Source of the DNA: Cyanobium sp. Aljojuca 7A6
Lineage (GTDB): Bacteria; Cyanobacteriota; Cyanobacteriia; PCC-6307; Cyanobiaceae
Assembly (NCBI RefSeq): GCF_024346455.1
Contig: NZ_JAGQCY010000013.1
Location: 1 to 64,000, forward strand
DNA length: 64,000 nt
Direction: 5' to 3'
Part shown: positions 25,465 to 35,404 of the stretch, in pieces
How positions within the stretch are numbered: position 1 is the first letter of the stretch
Layout of the letters: each line of letters opens with the position of its first letter
The notes under the pieces: generated by a model
What the model saw: the letters and a program-made list of their open reading frames with translations, nothing else
Databases searched by the model: none
Told to the model about the DNA's origin: nothing
Translations under genes and position numbers: made by a program

Positions 25465-25911
25465 GTGAACCCACAGACGCCAGCGGAATTGCGTCTCGGT
25501 CGGCAGGCGCTGACGGTGCTCGAAGCCGTCCTGGTGGCGGTCGCCCCGGAAGAGGGCTGTGCCTTGCTGCTCGGCGGCCGTGATCCCTGGTGTGTCCGGC
25601 GCATCTGGCCCTGCCTCAACGTCTGGGTGCCACCGGCCGAGCGTTGCCGCCGCTTCGCCCTTGATCCGCGCGAACAGCTGCTGGCCCAGAAGTGGGCCCG
25701 ATCCCGGGGGCTGACCGTGCTGGGATCGGCCCACAGCCATCCGTTCTCGGAGCCCGTGCCCTCGGCCCTCGACCTCTCCCTGGCCTTCACCCCCACCCTG
25801 ATGCTGATCCTGGGGCAGGGGCCTGCAGAGGGGGAGCCCCGTTCCCTGGCCTGCTGGTGGTTGCCGGAACAGGGCAGCCCCCGGCGGTTGGCGTGGAGAA
25901 TGGTGGATTAG
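25465..25911 (+). CDS. JAMM/M67-family metallopeptidase
   Basis: Protein of 148 residues starting at GTG 25465. It has a JAMM motif: an upstream Glu in EEGCALLLGG, then AHSHPFSEPVPSALDL, which fits HxH-x7-S-x2-D exactly. Such zinc peptidases cut ubiquitin-like or sulfur-carrier proteins from adducts (for example Mec+ on CysO-cysteine). The gene lies 22 bases before moeB, an E1-like activating enzyme, the usual functional pairing. No ThiS/MoaD/CysO-like gene is between or next to them. Confidence 0.85.
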   Translation: MNPQTPAELRLGRQALTVLEAVLVAVAPEEGCALLLGGRDPWCVRRIWPCLNVWVPPAERCRRFALDPREQLLAQKWARSRGLTVLGSAHSHPFSEPVPSALDLSLAFTPTLMLILGQGPAEGEPRSLACWWLPEQGSPRRLAWRMVD

Positions 25912-25933
25912 TGCGTCGTGGGTCTCCACCGCC

Positions 25934-27103
25934 ATGCTTCCTCCCGACACCAGCACCGTCCAACTCAGCCCCGATGAGGTGGTGCGCTTCTCCCGCCACC
26001 TGATTCTGCCGGAGATCGGCATGGAGGGGCAGAAGCGGCTCAAGGCGGCCTCGGTGCTGTGCGTCGGAACCGGCGGCCTCGGTTCGCCCCTGTTGCTCTA
26101 TCTGGCCGCCGCCGGCGTGGGCAGGCTCGGCATCGTCGATTTCGACGTGGTGGACCACAGCAACCTGCAGCGCCAGGTGATCCATGGCACCAGCTGGGTG
26201 GGCAAGCCCAAGATCGAGTCGGCCAAAGCCCGGATCCACGAGATCAACCCCCACTGCCAGGTGGATCTCTACGAAACAGCCCTCACCAGCGAGAACGCCC
26301 TCGAGATCATCGCCGGCTACGACATCGTCTGCGACGGCACTGACAACTTCCCCACCCGCTACCTGGTCAACGACGCCTGCGTGCTGCTGGGCAAGCCGAA
26401 CGTCTACGGGTCGATTTTCCGCTTCGAGGGCCAGGCCACGGTCTTCAACTTCGAGGGCGGCCCCAACTACAGGGATCTCTTTCCCGAACCGCCACCGCCG
26501 GGGATGGTGCCCTCCTGCGCCGAAGGCGGTGTGGTGGGGGTGCTCCCCGGGATCATCGGCGTGATCCAGGCCACTGAAACGGTCAAGCTGATCACCGGCA
26601 TCGGCACCAGCCTCAGCGGCCGGCTGCTGCTTTTCGATGCCCTCAAGATGAGCTTCCGGGAGCTGAAGCTGCGCCCCAATCCGGAGCGCCCCGTGATCGA
26701 CAAGCTGATCGACTACCAGGAGTTCTGCGGCGTGGGCGGCTCGGCCCCCGGCCAGGAGGAGGCGGGCAGTGTGCCTGCCATCACCGTGACCGAACTCAAG
26801 ACCCTGCTCGACGGCCCGCAGGACGATCTGCTTCTGCTCGATGTGCGCAATCCACCGGAAGTCGAGATTGCCGTGATCTCCGGTGCGGTGCTGGTGCCCC
26901 TCGATCGCATCGAGAGTGGCGAGGCGATCGAGGAGGTGCGCCGCCTGGCCAACGGCAAGCGGCTCTATGTCCACTGCAAGCTGGGGGGGCGTTCCGCCAA
27001 GGCCCTGATCGCCCTCGGCCGCCACGGCATCGAGGGAGTGAACGTGCAGGGCGGCATCGACGCCTGGAGCCAGGAGGTGGATCCTGACGTCCCGCGCTAC
27101 TGA
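25934..27103 (+). CDS. moeB: MoeB/ThiF-family adenylyltransferase with rhodanese domain
   Basis: Protein of 389 residues. Residues about 12-260 are the E1-like domain, with nucleotide loop VGTGGLGSP (44-52), the Mg/Asp segment VDFDVVDHSNLQRQ, and the cysteine C195 in MVPSCAEGG. Residues about 285-385 are a rhodanese domain with active Cys348 in VHCKLGGRS. It adenylates the C-terminal Gly of a sulfur carrier (MoaD, ThiS or CysO) and can supply sulfur through the rhodanese part, as in MOCS3. The paired CxxC zinc ligands of E. coli MoeB are not evident. The JAMM gene just upstream is its likely partner. Confidence 0.9.
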   Translation: MLPPDTSTVQLSPDEVVRFSRHLILPEIGMEGQKRLKAASVLCVGTGGLGSPLLLYLAAAGVGRLGIVDFDVVDHSNLQRQVIHGTSWVGKPKIESAKARIHEINPHCQVDLYETALTSENALEIIAGYDIVCDGTDNFPTRYLVNDACVLLGKPNVYGSIFRFEGQATVFNFEGGPNYRDLFPEPPPPGMVPSCAEGGVVGVLPGIIGVIQATETVKLITGIGTSLSGRLLLFDALKMSFRELKLRPNPERPVIDKLIDYQEFCGVGGSAPGQEEAGSVPAITVTELKTLLDGPQDDLLLLDVRNPPEVEIAVISGAVLVPLDRIESGEAIEEVRRLANGKRLYVHCKLGGRSAKALIALGRHGIEGVNVQGGIDAWSQEVDPDVPRY

Positions 27104-27882
27104 GCCCCTCACCCCGGCCAGGCGGCGCTGGCTGGAGCGGCGGCGGCAGGAAGCCCGCCGCCTGATCGCCCTCGAGACGCGCTTCCTGCCGCTGTTGCTC
27201 TCGGCCCTGCTGCCGGTCCTGGTGATGCCGTTGACGGCCACGCGGGGGTGGCAGGGCCAGGTCCTTCTGGCCCTGGTCTTCAATCTGCTGATCCTGCAGT
27301 CGATCCTCACCCTGCCGGTGATCGGCGGGGTGAGCTACGCCAGGCTACGCCAGGCTGCGCCAGGAGATCTTCCGGGGGATCGGGGTGGTGGGGGGCGCCG
27401 GACTCTGGTTGCCGGTGCTCACCGGGACCTGGCACGGCGGTCTGTTCCGGGCCGTGGAAATGGTGCTGCTGAGTCTCTTTTTCCTGCTCACCTCGATGCG
27501 GCTGGTGCGCCTGCTGGCCCGGGTGCCCCGGGTCAATGTGCAGGTGATGGCTGGGGCCGCCGCCGGTTACCTGCACCTGGGCCTCACCGGCGGGGTGCTC
27601 GCCACCGCCACCCAGGTGCTGGTGCCCGGCAGCTTCAGTCTCGGTGAGGGCGCCAGCCACCAGCTGCTGCTCGATCGCCTCACCTACTTCAGCTTTGTCA
27701 CCATCGCCGGCGTCGGCTATGGCGACGTGCTGCCGGCAAATGCGGTGGGGGAGCGCTTCGTGATCCTGCTCAGCGTGGCCAGCACCCTTTATGTCGCCCT
27801 GCTGGTGGGCCTGCTGCTGGGGCGCTTCATCGCCTCGGAGGAGGTGGAGATGCTCGAGGATGACCAGCTCGACCTCGACTGA
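27084..27882 (+). pseudogene. Potassium-channel-like gene, frame broken by a 10-bp tandem duplication
   Basis: The 5' part (start unresolved: a CTG at 27084 overlapping moeB or a TTG at 27195) encodes a basic N-terminus and two membrane helices. The 3' part, in another frame from about 27355 to 27882, encodes further helices and an ion-channel pore, FSFVTIAGVGYGDVLP, with a GVGYG selectivity filter, then a last helix and an acidic tail. The two parts join perfectly as VSYARLRQEIFRGIGVV if one of the 10-bp units at 27335-27364 is removed. As written, translation ends soon after the repeat. It may be a true mutation, a reversible switch or a sequencing error. Confidence 0.8.
27335..27364 (+). 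repeat. Three tandem 10-bp units causing the channel frameshift
   Basis: Units CTACGCCAGG (27335-27344), CTACGCCAGG (27345-27354) and CTGCGCCAGG (27355-27364). The first two are identical and the third differs at one base. Two units would keep the reading frame; three break it. Confidence 0.9.
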
Positions 27883-27901
27883 ACGCCAAGGGCCAGCGGG
27901 C

Positions 27902-29065
27902 TCAGTAGTCGACGCCGCGTTTGAGATCCACGCCCCGCTCGGCGTAGTGCTTGTGGCACACCATCTCGGAGTGGACGCTGGCCAGATCGAAGTAGGCCGG
28001 CCGGCTCTTGCAGCGGCCCGTGATGATCACCTCAGTTTCGGTGGGCTTGCGCAGCAGGGTCTGGACGATGGGCTCCACCGGGAGCAGTTCCAGATCCACG
28101 GTGGGGTTGAGTTCGTCGAGGATCACGGTCTTGTAGAGGCCGCTGGCGATCGCGGCCCGGGCGATCTCCCAGGCCCGTTCCGCCTCCACGTAGTCGATCG
28201 GCTGCTGCTGCCCGCGCCAGACGATGGCGTCGCGCCCTGAGCGCAGGTGATCCACCAGATGGGGGTAGCTCTCCCGCAGGGCGGCGATCGCCGCGTCCTC
28301 GGTATAACCCGCGCCGCCCTTGAGCCACTGCAGGATCAGCACCCGGTGGCTCTTGTCCTGGCTGATGCCCCGGCCGATGGCCTGCAGGCCCTTGCCCAGG
28401 GCGCTGGTGGATTTCCCCTTGCCCTCTCCGGTGTAGATCTCCAGCCCTTCCAGCCCCTGCTGGGGCCCGCTGTGGGCCCGCATCTCCGAGTGCAGATCGG
28501 CCAGCTGCACCAGCTGCCGCGGCGCGCCCCGGCCGGTGCAGATCATTTCCATTCCCGCCGGCTTGGTGGCCAGGGTGCGCACCACCTCCTCGGTGTCGAG
28601 CAGGCCCAGGTCGAGCACAGGGTTGAGTTCGTCGAGCACCACCACCGAATAGAGGTTGCTGGCGATCGCCCCCTTGGCGATGTCCCAGCCCCGCTGGGCC
28701 TCCTGGTGGTCGAAGCGGGTGGCCTCCGCGGCGCTGAAGTAGTCGCCCCGGCCCGTGCGCACCTGGTCGATCAGGTGGGGGAAACCCTGCTGCAGGGCCT
28801 CGATGGCGCTGTCCTCGTCGTAGGCGCGGCCGGGACCCTTGAGGAACCGCAGCAGCAGCACCCGTGTGCGCTTCTGCTCGCAGATGCCCAGCCCGATGGT
28901 GCGCAGCACCACCCCCAGGGCCGCCTGGCTCTTGCCCTTGCCTTCCCCGTCGTAGACGTGCAGCTGGCCGTGGGCGCGTTCGTCGCTGCCGGCGGCCGTG
29001 CGGATGCCGATGCCCCGCCCGGTGCCGCGCTGCGGGGTCTGGGTGCTGCGGGCGGCGGGGGGCAT
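27902..29065 (-). CDS. cobO: CobO/BtuR-type corrinoid adenosyltransferase, tandem-domain form
   Basis: Protein of 387 residues made of two CobO-like domains in tandem. Each has its own P-loop: YDGEGKGKSQAALG near residue 40 and YTGEGKGKSTSALG near 213, followed by matching LDELNPVLDL / LDELNPTVDL and TGRGAPRQL / TGRCKSRPA motifs. CobO transfers the adenosyl group of ATP to cobalt in cobalamin synthesis or salvage, and normally works as a dimer of single-domain subunits about 200 residues long. Here the dimer may be built into one chain. Both P-loops look intact. Clear ATG at 29065. Confidence 0.9.
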   Translation of the reverse strand: MPPAARSTQTPQRGTGRGIGIRTAAGSDERAHGQLHVYDGEGKGKSQAALGVVLRTIGLGICEQKRTRVLLLRFLKGPGRAYDEDSAIEALQQGFPHLIDQVRTGRGDYFSAAEATRFDHQEAQRGWDIAKGAIASNLYSVVVLDELNPVLDLGLLDTEEVVRTLATKPAGMEMICTGRGAPRQLVQLADLHSEMRAHSGPQQGLEGLEIYTGEGKGKSTSALGKGLQAIGRGISQDKSHRVLILQWLKGGAGYTEDAAIAALRESYPHLVDHLRSGRDAIVWRGQQQPIDYVEAERAWEIARAAIASGLYKTVILDELNPTVDLELLPVEPIVQTLLRKPTETEVIITGRCKSRPAYFDLASVHSEMVCHKHYAERGVDLKRGVDY

Positions 29066-29116
29066 GGGCGGGGGGATCTGACCCGGATGCTACCCAGCCT
29101 TGCCAGGATCGACGCC

Positions 29117-30001
29117 ATGCCCACACCCGGTCGCCTCCACCTGCTCGAAGCCCTGCCCGGCCCCCTGGAGCGGGGTCTGGAGTCCCTCTGCCGGCAGCTT
29201 GATGGCTTCGCCCAGGTGGTGGTGGCCTACTCCGGCGGTGTCGACAGCGCCCTGGTGGCCGCCTTGGCCGGCGATCGGCTGGGGGAGAGGGCCCTGGCGA
29301 TCACCGGCGTCTCGCCGGCCCTGGCGCCCCATCTGCGCCGGGAGGCCAGTGCCCAGGCCCGCTGGCTGGGCCTGCGCCATCGCGAGTTGCCCACCGCCGA
29401 GCTGGCGGATCCCACCTATGCCAGCAACCCCGAAGACCGCTGCTACGCCTGCAAGCGGGAGCTGCATCGCCTGCTGGCCCCGATCGCCGCCGCCGCCGAG
29501 GGGGCCCAGGTGCTGGACGGGGTCAACCGCGACGACCTGGGCGACCACCGGCCCGGTATCCGTGCCGCCCGCGAATTCGGTGTGCGCTCGCCCCTGGCCG
29601 AGGTCGGCATCGACAAGGCGGGGGTGCGCCAGCTCTCCCGGGCCCTGGGCCTGCCCTGGTGGGACAAGCCGGCCCAGCCCTGCCTGGCCTCCCGTTTCCC
29701 CTACGGCGAGCCGATCGACGCCCCCCGGCTGGTCCGGGTGGCCGCCGCCGAGGACTGGTTGCGCCAGCGCGGCTTCCCCGAACTGCGGGTCCGCAGCCAG
29801 GGGGAGACGGCGCGCATTGAAATCCCCGCCGCCGGCTTACCGGCGGCGCTGGAGTGTCTGGCCCATGGGGAGCTTCGCCCCCAGCTGGTGGGCGCCTTCA
29901 GGGACCTTGGCTTCACGGCCGTGGCCCTGGACCTTGAAGGGCTGGTGAGCGGCAAGCTGAACCGCTCCCTGGAGGGGCATCGGGGCCGACCGACACCCTG
30001 A
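29117..30001 (+). CDS. larE: LarE-type sulfur transferase (PP-loop)
   Basis: Protein of 294 residues. The PP-loop SGGVDS lies at 39-44 and binds ATP; the motif CLASRFPYGE contains Cys189, matching the sacrificial cysteine of LarE, which gives its sulfur to the nickel-pincer cofactor precursor of lactate racemase. Other members act in different sulfur chemistry, and no larB, larC or larA gene is in the window, so the target is uncertain. The ATG at 29117 is preferred; the long open frame upstream is the antisense of cobO. Confidence 0.85.
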   Translation: MPTPGRLHLLEALPGPLERGLESLCRQLDGFAQVVVAYSGGVDSALVAALAGDRLGERALAITGVSPALAPHLRREASAQARWLGLRHRELPTAELADPTYASNPEDRCYACKRELHRLLAPIAAAAEGAQVLDGVNRDDLGDHRPGIRAAREFGVRSPLAEVGIDKAGVRQLSRALGLPWWDKPAQPCLASRFPYGEPIDAPRLVRVAAAEDWLRQRGFPELRVRSQGETARIEIPAAGLPAALECLAHGELRPQLVGAFRDLGFTAVALDLEGLVSGKLNRSLEGHRGRPTP

Positions 30002-30019
30002 TTGGTCCTGCCCCTGCGC

Positions 30020-30514
30020 TCAGGCGCTGGCCAGGAGAGGTTCCCTCTGGCTGTCGATCAGGGCCTCGGGCGTCTCCCGGCGGAAGCTGGTGAGCTTGTG
30101 TCGGCCAGACCCCAGCTCCTCCCACAGGACCTGACAGGCCCTCTCGGGCATGGTGTGGTCACCGCAGGTGAACACATCCACCGCCGCATAGCCCGATTCG
30201 GGCCAGGTGTGGATGGAGATGTGGGATTCCGCGAGCAAGGCCAGGCCGGTGACGCCCTGGGGTTCGAAGCGGTGGGTGATCAGGTTGAGCAGGGTGGCAC
30301 CAGCGCGTTTGGCTGCTGTCGTGATGGTGTCCCTGAGGAAAGCTTCGTCGTCGAGCCTTGCGCAATCGCAGTCGTAGAGCTCGAGGATGCAGTGTTTCCC
30401 TACCGCGTCGGTGGTGTCGCCTGGAGAGGAGACGGGTCGTGCAATGGCGTGGATGGGGGAGGCGGCGGGCTTCCATCCCGGGTTGGGATGCAGGCTGGAA
30501 AGGGTTTGGTTCAT
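30020..30514 (-). CDS. speD: S-adenosylmethionine decarboxylase proenzyme
   Basis: Protein of 164 residues. The self-cleavage site [14 protein letters not shown] places Glu96-Ser97, the serine becoming the pyruvoyl group; Cys near 117 (FTCGDH) is the usual proton donor. The enzyme makes decarboxylated SAM for spermidine synthesis. It is the short bacterial class 1b form, here with an N-terminal extension of about 35 residues before [10 protein letters not shown]. The ATG at 30514 is used; a GTG or other start upstream is less likely. Convergent with larE. Confidence 0.9.
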   Translation of the reverse strand: MNQTLSSLHPNPGWKPAASPIHAIARPVSSPGDTTDAVGKHCILELYDCDCARLDDEAFLRDTITTAAKRAGATLLNLITHRFEPQGVTGLALLAESHISIHTWPESGYAAVDVFTCGDHTMPERACQVLWEELGSGRHKLTSFRRETPEALIDSQREPLLASA

Positions 30515-30603
30515 CGAATCCGGGTAAACACAACTCACCATACGCGCTGGGAGCGCTGGTCAGTTGTGCGCTAGGTCGCCTGCGGCGACAGGGGGATCGG
30601 GCC

Positions 30604-31773
30604 TCAGGCCACCAGGGCGCCGCTATGGAGCTCCACCACCTGGCTGTGGGCCCGCCAACCGCTGCTGAAGGCTTCCACGTGGGTGGCGCTGACCAGGCAC
30701 TGGTGACCGTCCCCCACCGCCTCCAGCAGCAGCTGCTGGCGACCCGGGTCAAGCTCGGCCAGCACATCGTCGAGCAGCAGCAGCGGCGGCTGACCCACCA
30801 CCTGGCCCACCAGGTCGAGTTCCCCCAACTTCAGGGCCAGCACCAGGGTGCGCTGCTGGCCGGCGGAGCCGTAGCGTCGCGCGGCCTGGCCGCCGATCAG
30901 CAGCGCCACCTCGTCCCGGTGGGGACCCACCTGGCACTGCCCGAGCCGTTCCTCCTCGGGACGCTGCTGACGCAGTTGTTCCGCCAGGGCCTGGCGCCAG
31001 GGCCCCTCCTCGTCGCTGGCCTCCGCCAGCACGGTGCCGCTGATGTAGTCGAGCTGGAGGAGTTCGGCGGCTCCGCCGATGCGCTGCTGCCAGGCCACCG
31101 CCAGCGGCTCCAGGCGCCGCAGGGCCCGCTGGCGCCGCCGATGCAGGCGGGCGCCAACCAGGGCCATCTGTTGATCAAAGGCGTCCAGCAGCTCCTGCCG
31201 CTGGCCGGCCGCCAGGCCCCGGCGCAGCAGCTGGCTGCGCTGCCGCAGCAGCCGTCCGTAGCGGCTCAGCAGGGCGCCATAGACGGGTTCGAGCTGCAGC
31301 ACCACCCGGTCCAGCCACTGGCGCCGCAGGGCGGGCTCCCCCCGCACCAGGTCCAGGTCGAGGGCGCTGAAGCCGACACAGCGGAGGGGGCCGATCAGGT
31401 CAAGCTGTCGCTCCAGCCGTTTGCCGTTGCGGAACGCCTGGCGACCGCCGCTGCGGCGCAGTTCCAGTTGCAGGCTGTCGGCCTCGTCGGTGAGGGCGCC
31501 CAGCCGGCACCACGGGTGGCCATGGCCGATCAGATCCCGGTCAACGCTGCAGCGGTGCGAGCGAAGGCTGGTGAGCAGTTCCACCCCTTCCAGCAGGTTC
31601 GACTTGCCCTGGCCATTGCTGCCGGTCACGAGCAGGCGGGGCGCCTCCAGCGTCAGCTGCAGGCCGTCGATGTTGCGGAAATGCCGGAGGTCCAGGCGGT
31701 GCAGCCGGATGGTTCTGGGGCGGTCAGCCGCTAAGGTACCGCCATCGGAGGGAAAGGTCCTGTGGGACCCCAA
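30604..31773 (-). CDS. recF: DNA repair ATPase RecF
   Basis: Protein of 389 residues. An SMC-like ATPase with [14 protein letters not shown] at the N-terminus, Walker [10 protein letters not shown] near residue 52, a helical arm region, and the C-terminal signature and Walker B ([26 protein letters not shown]). RecF loads RecA at gaps with RecO and RecR. No ATG gives a full N-terminus, so TTG at 31773 or another non-ATG codon nearby is the start. It is divergent from the tRNA-Arg gene 11 bases away. Confidence 0.92.
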   Translation of the reverse strand: MGSHRTFPSDGGTLAADRPRTIRLHRLDLRHFRNIDGLQLTLEAPRLLVTGSNGQGKSNLLEGVELLTSLRSHRCSVDRDLIGHGHPWCRLGALTDEADSLQLELRRSGGRQAFRNGKRLERQLDLIGPLRCVGFSALDLDLVRGEPALRRQWLDRVVLQLEPVYGALLSRYGRLLRQRSQLLRRGLAAGQRQELLDAFDQQMALVGARLHRRRQRALRRLEPLAVAWQQRIGGAAELLQLDYISGTVLAEASDEEGPWRQALAEQLRQQRPEEERLGQCQVGPHRDEVALLIGGQAARRYGSAGQQRTLVLALKLGELDLVGQVVGQPPLLLLDDVLAELDPGRQQLLLEAVGDGHQCLVSATHVEAFSSGWRAHSQVVELHSGALVA

Positions 31774-31784
31774 CCGCCGTGGCA

Positions 31785-31858
31785 GGGCATGTAGCTCAGT
31801 TGGATAGAGCGTCAGATTCCGGTTCTGAATGTCGGGGGTTCGAGTCCCTCCATGCTCG
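31785..31858 (+). tRNA. tRNA-Arg (anticodon CCG)
   Basis: A 74-base cloverleaf: acceptor GGGCATG (31785-31791) pairs with CATGCTC (31851-31857), discriminator G at 31858. The D arm is GCTC...GAGC, the anticodon stem TCAGA/TCTGA encloses the loop TTCCGGT with anticodon CCG, and the T arm is GGGGG TTCGAGT CCCTC. CCA is not encoded. Confidence 0.95.
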
Positions 31859-31881
31859 TCAGCCCCGTCCCCCTTTCTCGG

Positions 31882-32364
31882 TCAGTTGTCTGTCTGGGGC
31901 CGCAGGTCCAGGCCCATGGCCCGGATGCCACCGGGATCCACCACGAACCCCGCCCGGGCGAGGGCGTTGAGGGCCTCGGGTGGGGCTGACAGGGAGATGC
32001 TGCAGCCGCTCAGTTCCCGTCGCAGGCGGGCCAGGGCGGCCTGCACCAGGGTCCCGATCACCTCATCCCGGCAAGGATCGGCCGGATCGGCCACCAGGTC
32101 CCAGAGATTGGCGTTGAGGGCCTGATCGCTGGTGGCCCGCACGAAGCCCACCAGCCGGCCGCCCGGGTCGAGGACCACCAGGTGCCAGGCGCTGCGCGCC
32201 AGCACCCGCTCCCAGCGGTCGCTGCTGCGGGGGGCGTCGCCGCAGGCCTCCAACAGGCGGTTGAGGCCGGCCGGTTCGGGGTCGTGCTGATGCAGCAGGG
32301 CGTAACCCTCCCGCAGGCGTGGGGTCGGAGGCTGGCTGCGGAAGGGGATCAACAGAGAGTTCAT
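31882..32364 (-). CDS. GNAT-family acetyltransferase
   Basis: Protein of 160 residues with the GNAT fold: LVVLDPGGRLVGFVRATSD forms the central strands and LWDLVADPADPCRDEVIGTLVQAAL carries a degenerate acetyl-CoA loop (RDEVIG for the usual Q/RxxGxG/A). The substrate is unknown. It is the last gene of the trpE-gshA-ppc unit, four bases after ppc, with ATG at 32364. The weak CoA loop makes activity less sure than the fold. Confidence 0.75.
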   Translation of the reverse strand: MNSLLIPFRSQPPTPRLREGYALLHQHDPEPAGLNRLLEACGDAPRSSDRWERVLARSAWHLVVLDPGGRLVGFVRATSDQALNANLWDLVADPADPCRDEVIGTLVQAALARLRRELSGCSISLSAPPEALNALARAGFVVDPGGIRAMGLDLRPQTDN

Positions 32365-32368
32365 GGAA

Positions 32369-35300
32369 TCAGCCCGTGTTGCGCATGCCTGCGGCGATGC
32401 CGTTGATGGTAAGCAGGGCGCCGCGCAGCAGTTCGCTGCGGCTGTAGGTGCGGCCGTCGCCGGCGCCGCCCGGCCCGTCGCTCGGCCCCTCGCTCATCGG
32501 GGGTTGGCGTTTCTGCTCCCGCAGCCGCCGCAGCAGCGCCACCTGCAGATAGCCCAGGGGAATGATCGTTCGGTTGCGCAGGTCGACCGACAGCTGCAGG
32601 GCCGGGTCGCCGTCGAGGAGCCGGCTGTGGTTGCTGATGCGCAGCACCAGGGAATGGGTGAGGGCGAACTCGCTGGCGATCGACGCGAAGATCTGCTCAA
32701 AGACCTCCTTGTTCTGGGGTCGGCCCAGGGAGGTGACGTAGTGGCCGGCCAGCTCCAGGTCAACCTTGGACAGGGTCATCTCCACCTTGGAGATCAGCAT
32801 GCGGAAGAACGGCCAGCGCTGGTAGAGCAGCTGCAGCAGCTCCATCTGCTCCCCGTCGGCATCGAGTTCGGCCTGCAGGGCCGTGCCCACCCCGTACCAG
32901 CTGGGCAGCAGGAAGCGGCTCTGGGTCCAGCCGAACACCCACGGGATGGCCCGCAGGCTGGAGAGATCCTTGGCACCGCTCTTGCGCCGTGCCGGCCGGC
33001 TGGAGATCTGCAGCTTGCTGATCTCCTCGATCGGTGTCACCTGCTGGAAGAAGGCCACCAGGTCGGGGTTGTCGTGCACCAGGGCTCGGTAGTGGTCGCG
33101 GGAGCGGGCCGCGAGCCGCTCCATCAGCACGTTCCAGGTGGGGGTGTCGTCCACCGGGGTGCTCACCATGCTGTTCTGAAGCACGGCGGTGGTGACCGTC
33201 TCGAGGTTGTAGAGGGCCAGCTCGGGCAGGGAGTACTTGGAGGCCAGCACCTCCCCCTGCTCGGTGATCTTGATGCGTCCCTTGAGGGTGCCGCTGGGCT
33301 GGGCCAGGATCGCCTGGTAGGCGGGACCGCCACCCCGGCCCACCGAGCCGCCGCGGCCATGGAAGATGCGCAGGGCGACGTCGTGGGCATCGGCGAGCGA
33401 CTGGAGGGCGATCTGGGCCCGGTGGATCTCCCAGTTGCTGGAGAGGAAGCCGGAATCCTTGTTGCTGTCGGAGTAGCCCAGCATCACCTCCTGCAGGGGC
33501 TGCTCGCCATCGCTCGTACTGATCAGCAGCTGGCGGTAGAAGGGATCGGCGAACAGGCGACCCATCACCGCCGGGGCTCCCTGCAGGTCTTCCACCGTTT
33601 CGAACAGGGGGATCACCAGCAGGGCCGATTTCTGGGCCATCGGATCCACCAGCCCCGCCTCCTTGGCCAGCAGCACCACCTCCAGCAGGTCGGACACCGT
33701 GTGACTCATGGAGATCACGTAGGTGCGGCAGATGCGGCGGCCGAATTCCTGCTGCAGTCGCTGCAGCATCCGGAACACGGCAAAGGTTTCGGCCGTGGAG
33801 GCGCTCCAGCGGGCGGCAGGCGGCAACAGGGGGCGGCGGGTCTTGAGCTCGTTCAGCAGCCACTCCACCCGCTGCTCCTCGTCCATCTCCCCGTAGGGCA
33901 CCGGCAGCAGCAGGTAGCGGCTGAGTTCGTCGATGGCGTCGCTGTGGCGGGTGCTCTCCTGGCGGATGTCGAGGCTGGCCAGGGAGAAGGCGAAGATGTG
34001 CACCTGGCTCAGCAGGTCCTGCAGGGCTTCGCAACTCAGACCCGTGGCATCGAGGCTCTCCTTGATCAGCTCCAAGTCGGTGCGGAATTCCTCCACCGAG
34101 GCGTAATGGAGCTCCTGGGGTGGGGCCGGCTCCATCAGGCTGGTGAGCCCGGCTTCATGGCCAGAGGAGCCGTCGCAGGGGGATTCCCAGCCCGCGTCCG
34201 CCTGCTGTTGGTTGCGCTGCTGGGTGAGCCGCAGCCGCTCAAGGGTGTAGCTCAGCTTCAGCCGGTAGGGCTCGAGCCGGTAGCGGGCGGCCCGTTCCTC
34301 ATAGATCTCGGGGAAGCGCAGCCGGTCCATCTCCAGGGATTCCAGCAGGGCGGCGCTCACCTGGCTCCATTGCATCGAGATGCTGAGCTGGTCGCGCAGG
34401 ATCGACACCGCCTGGATGTAGCGGGCCAGCATCAGCTGCCGCTGGAAGCAGGCCGTGCGCCAGGTCACATCCGGCGTCACCGAGGGGTTGCCGTCCCGGT
34501 CGGAGCCCACCCAGGAGCCGAAGGTGCAGAAGGCGTCCCGGGGGGGCTGCACGTCGGGGTAGCTGGCCGCCAGGGCGGCGCGGATGCGCTGACGCAGCTG
34601 GGGCAGAGCATCGAAGAGCACCTGCTGGAAGTAGTGCAGGGCGTAGTCGACCTCGTCGATCACCGACGGCTTGAACTGGTGCAGCTCATCGGTGCGCCAC
34701 CACAGCCGGATCTCCTCCTCCAGCTGCTGGCGCAGCCGGTCGTTGTCGTCCGGATTGCCCTGGCCGTTCACCTGCAGCTTCTGGATCAGGGCCGCCACCC
34801 GCCGCTGCTTGTGCCGCACGGTGTGGCGCACGATCTCGGTGGGGTGGGCGGTGAACACCAGTCGGATGTCGAGCTCCCGCAGCAGGTTCTCGAGCTGGCC
34901 CGGCGGCACGTTCAGGGCCCGCAGGCGCTCGAACAACTGGCGGAAGGTGGCTGGATCGCTCTGGCTGGCCAGGGCGGGCAGGAAGGGGTCATTGCTGGCC
35001 GGGGCGGGGGCCCGTTTGATGCTTTCGAGGTAGCTGTCTTCCTCGATGTGCTGCTCGAGGATGTTGACGAGCTGGAAATAGAGGGAAAAGGCCCGGGCCG
35101 CGGCGATGCCCTCGGCCAGATCCATCGCCTTGATCAGCGCCACGATGCCGTCGGTGTCGACGGCGGAGGAGGCCTCCGGATCCAGACCCGGTGCCACCGG
35201 ACCGCTCAGTTCCTTCAGCCGCAGCAGGCGCTCCACCTGTTCGGGCGGGCATTCGCTGCGCAGCACCGTCTGCCAGAGATCCTCCACCAGTTCGAGCCGC

Positions 35301-35404
35301 TCGGTGAGCAGCCGGATCACCCCGGGGGAGGCCTCGGCCGGAACGACCGAAGGCTCGGTCAGGTGGAGCCGCATGGGGGCGGTGGGAGCGGGGGTGCTGT
35401 TCAT
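32369..35404 (-). CDS. ppc: Phosphoenolpyruvate carboxylase
   Basis: Protein of 1011 residues, the usual cyanobacterial length. It adds bicarbonate to phosphoenolpyruvate to give oxaloacetate, feeding aspartate and other four-carbon pathways. Diagnostic motifs are [14 protein letters not shown] with the catalytic His, [26 protein letters not shown] and the C-terminal AAGMRNTG with its buried terminal Gly. The start ATG at 35404 overlaps the stop of gshA by four bases; an in-frame ATG at 35443 would add 13 unlikely residues. Confidence 0.97.
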   Translation of the reverse strand: MNSTPAPTAPMRLHLTEPSVVPAEASPGVIRLLTERLELVEDLWQTVLRSECPPEQVERLLRLKELSGPVAPGLDPEASSAVDTDGIVALIKAMDLAEGIAAARAFSLYFQLVNILEQHIEEDSYLESIKRAPAPASNDPFLPALASQSDPATFRQLFERLRALNVPPGQLENLLRELDIRLVFTAHPTEIVRHTVRHKQRRVAALIQKLQVNGQGNPDDNDRLRQQLEEEIRLWWRTDELHQFKPSVIDEVDYALHYFQQVLFDALPQLRQRIRAALAASYPDVQPPRDAFCTFGSWVGSDRDGNPSVTPDVTWRTACFQRQLMLARYIQAVSILRDQLSISMQWSQVSAALLESLEMDRLRFPEIYEERAARYRLEPYRLKLSYTLERLRLTQQRNQQQADAGWESPCDGSSGHEAGLTSLMEPAPPQELHYASVEEFRTDLELIKESLDATGLSCEALQDLLSQVHIFAFSLASLDIRQESTRHSDAIDELSRYLLLPVPYGEMDEEQRVEWLLNELKTRRPLLPPAARWSASTAETFAVFRMLQRLQQEFGRRICRTYVISMSHTVSDLLEVVLLAKEAGLVDPMAQKSALLVIPLFETVEDLQGAPAVMGRLFADPFYRQLLISTSDGEQPLQEVMLGYSDSNKDSGFLSSNWEIHRAQIALQSLADAHDVALRIFHGRGGSVGRGGGPAYQAILAQPSGTLKGRIKITEQGEVLASKYSLPELALYNLETVTTAVLQNSMVSTPVDDTPTWNVLMERLAARSRDHYRALVHDNPDLVAFFQQVTPIEEISKLQISSRPARRKSGAKDLSSLRAIPWVFGWTQSRFLLPSWYGVGTALQAELDADGEQMELLQLLYQRWPFFRMLISKVEMTLSKVDLELAGHYVTSLGRPQNKEVFEQIFASIASEFALTHSLVLRISNHSRLLDGDPALQLSVDLRNRTIIPLGYLQVALLRRLREQKRQPPMSEGPSDGPGGAGDGRTYSRSELLRGALLTINGIAAGMRNTG

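Noticed and set aside
28247-29116. Long N-terminal extension in front of LarE
   Set aside because: It covers the antisense of cobO; LarE homology begins at the ATG at 29117.
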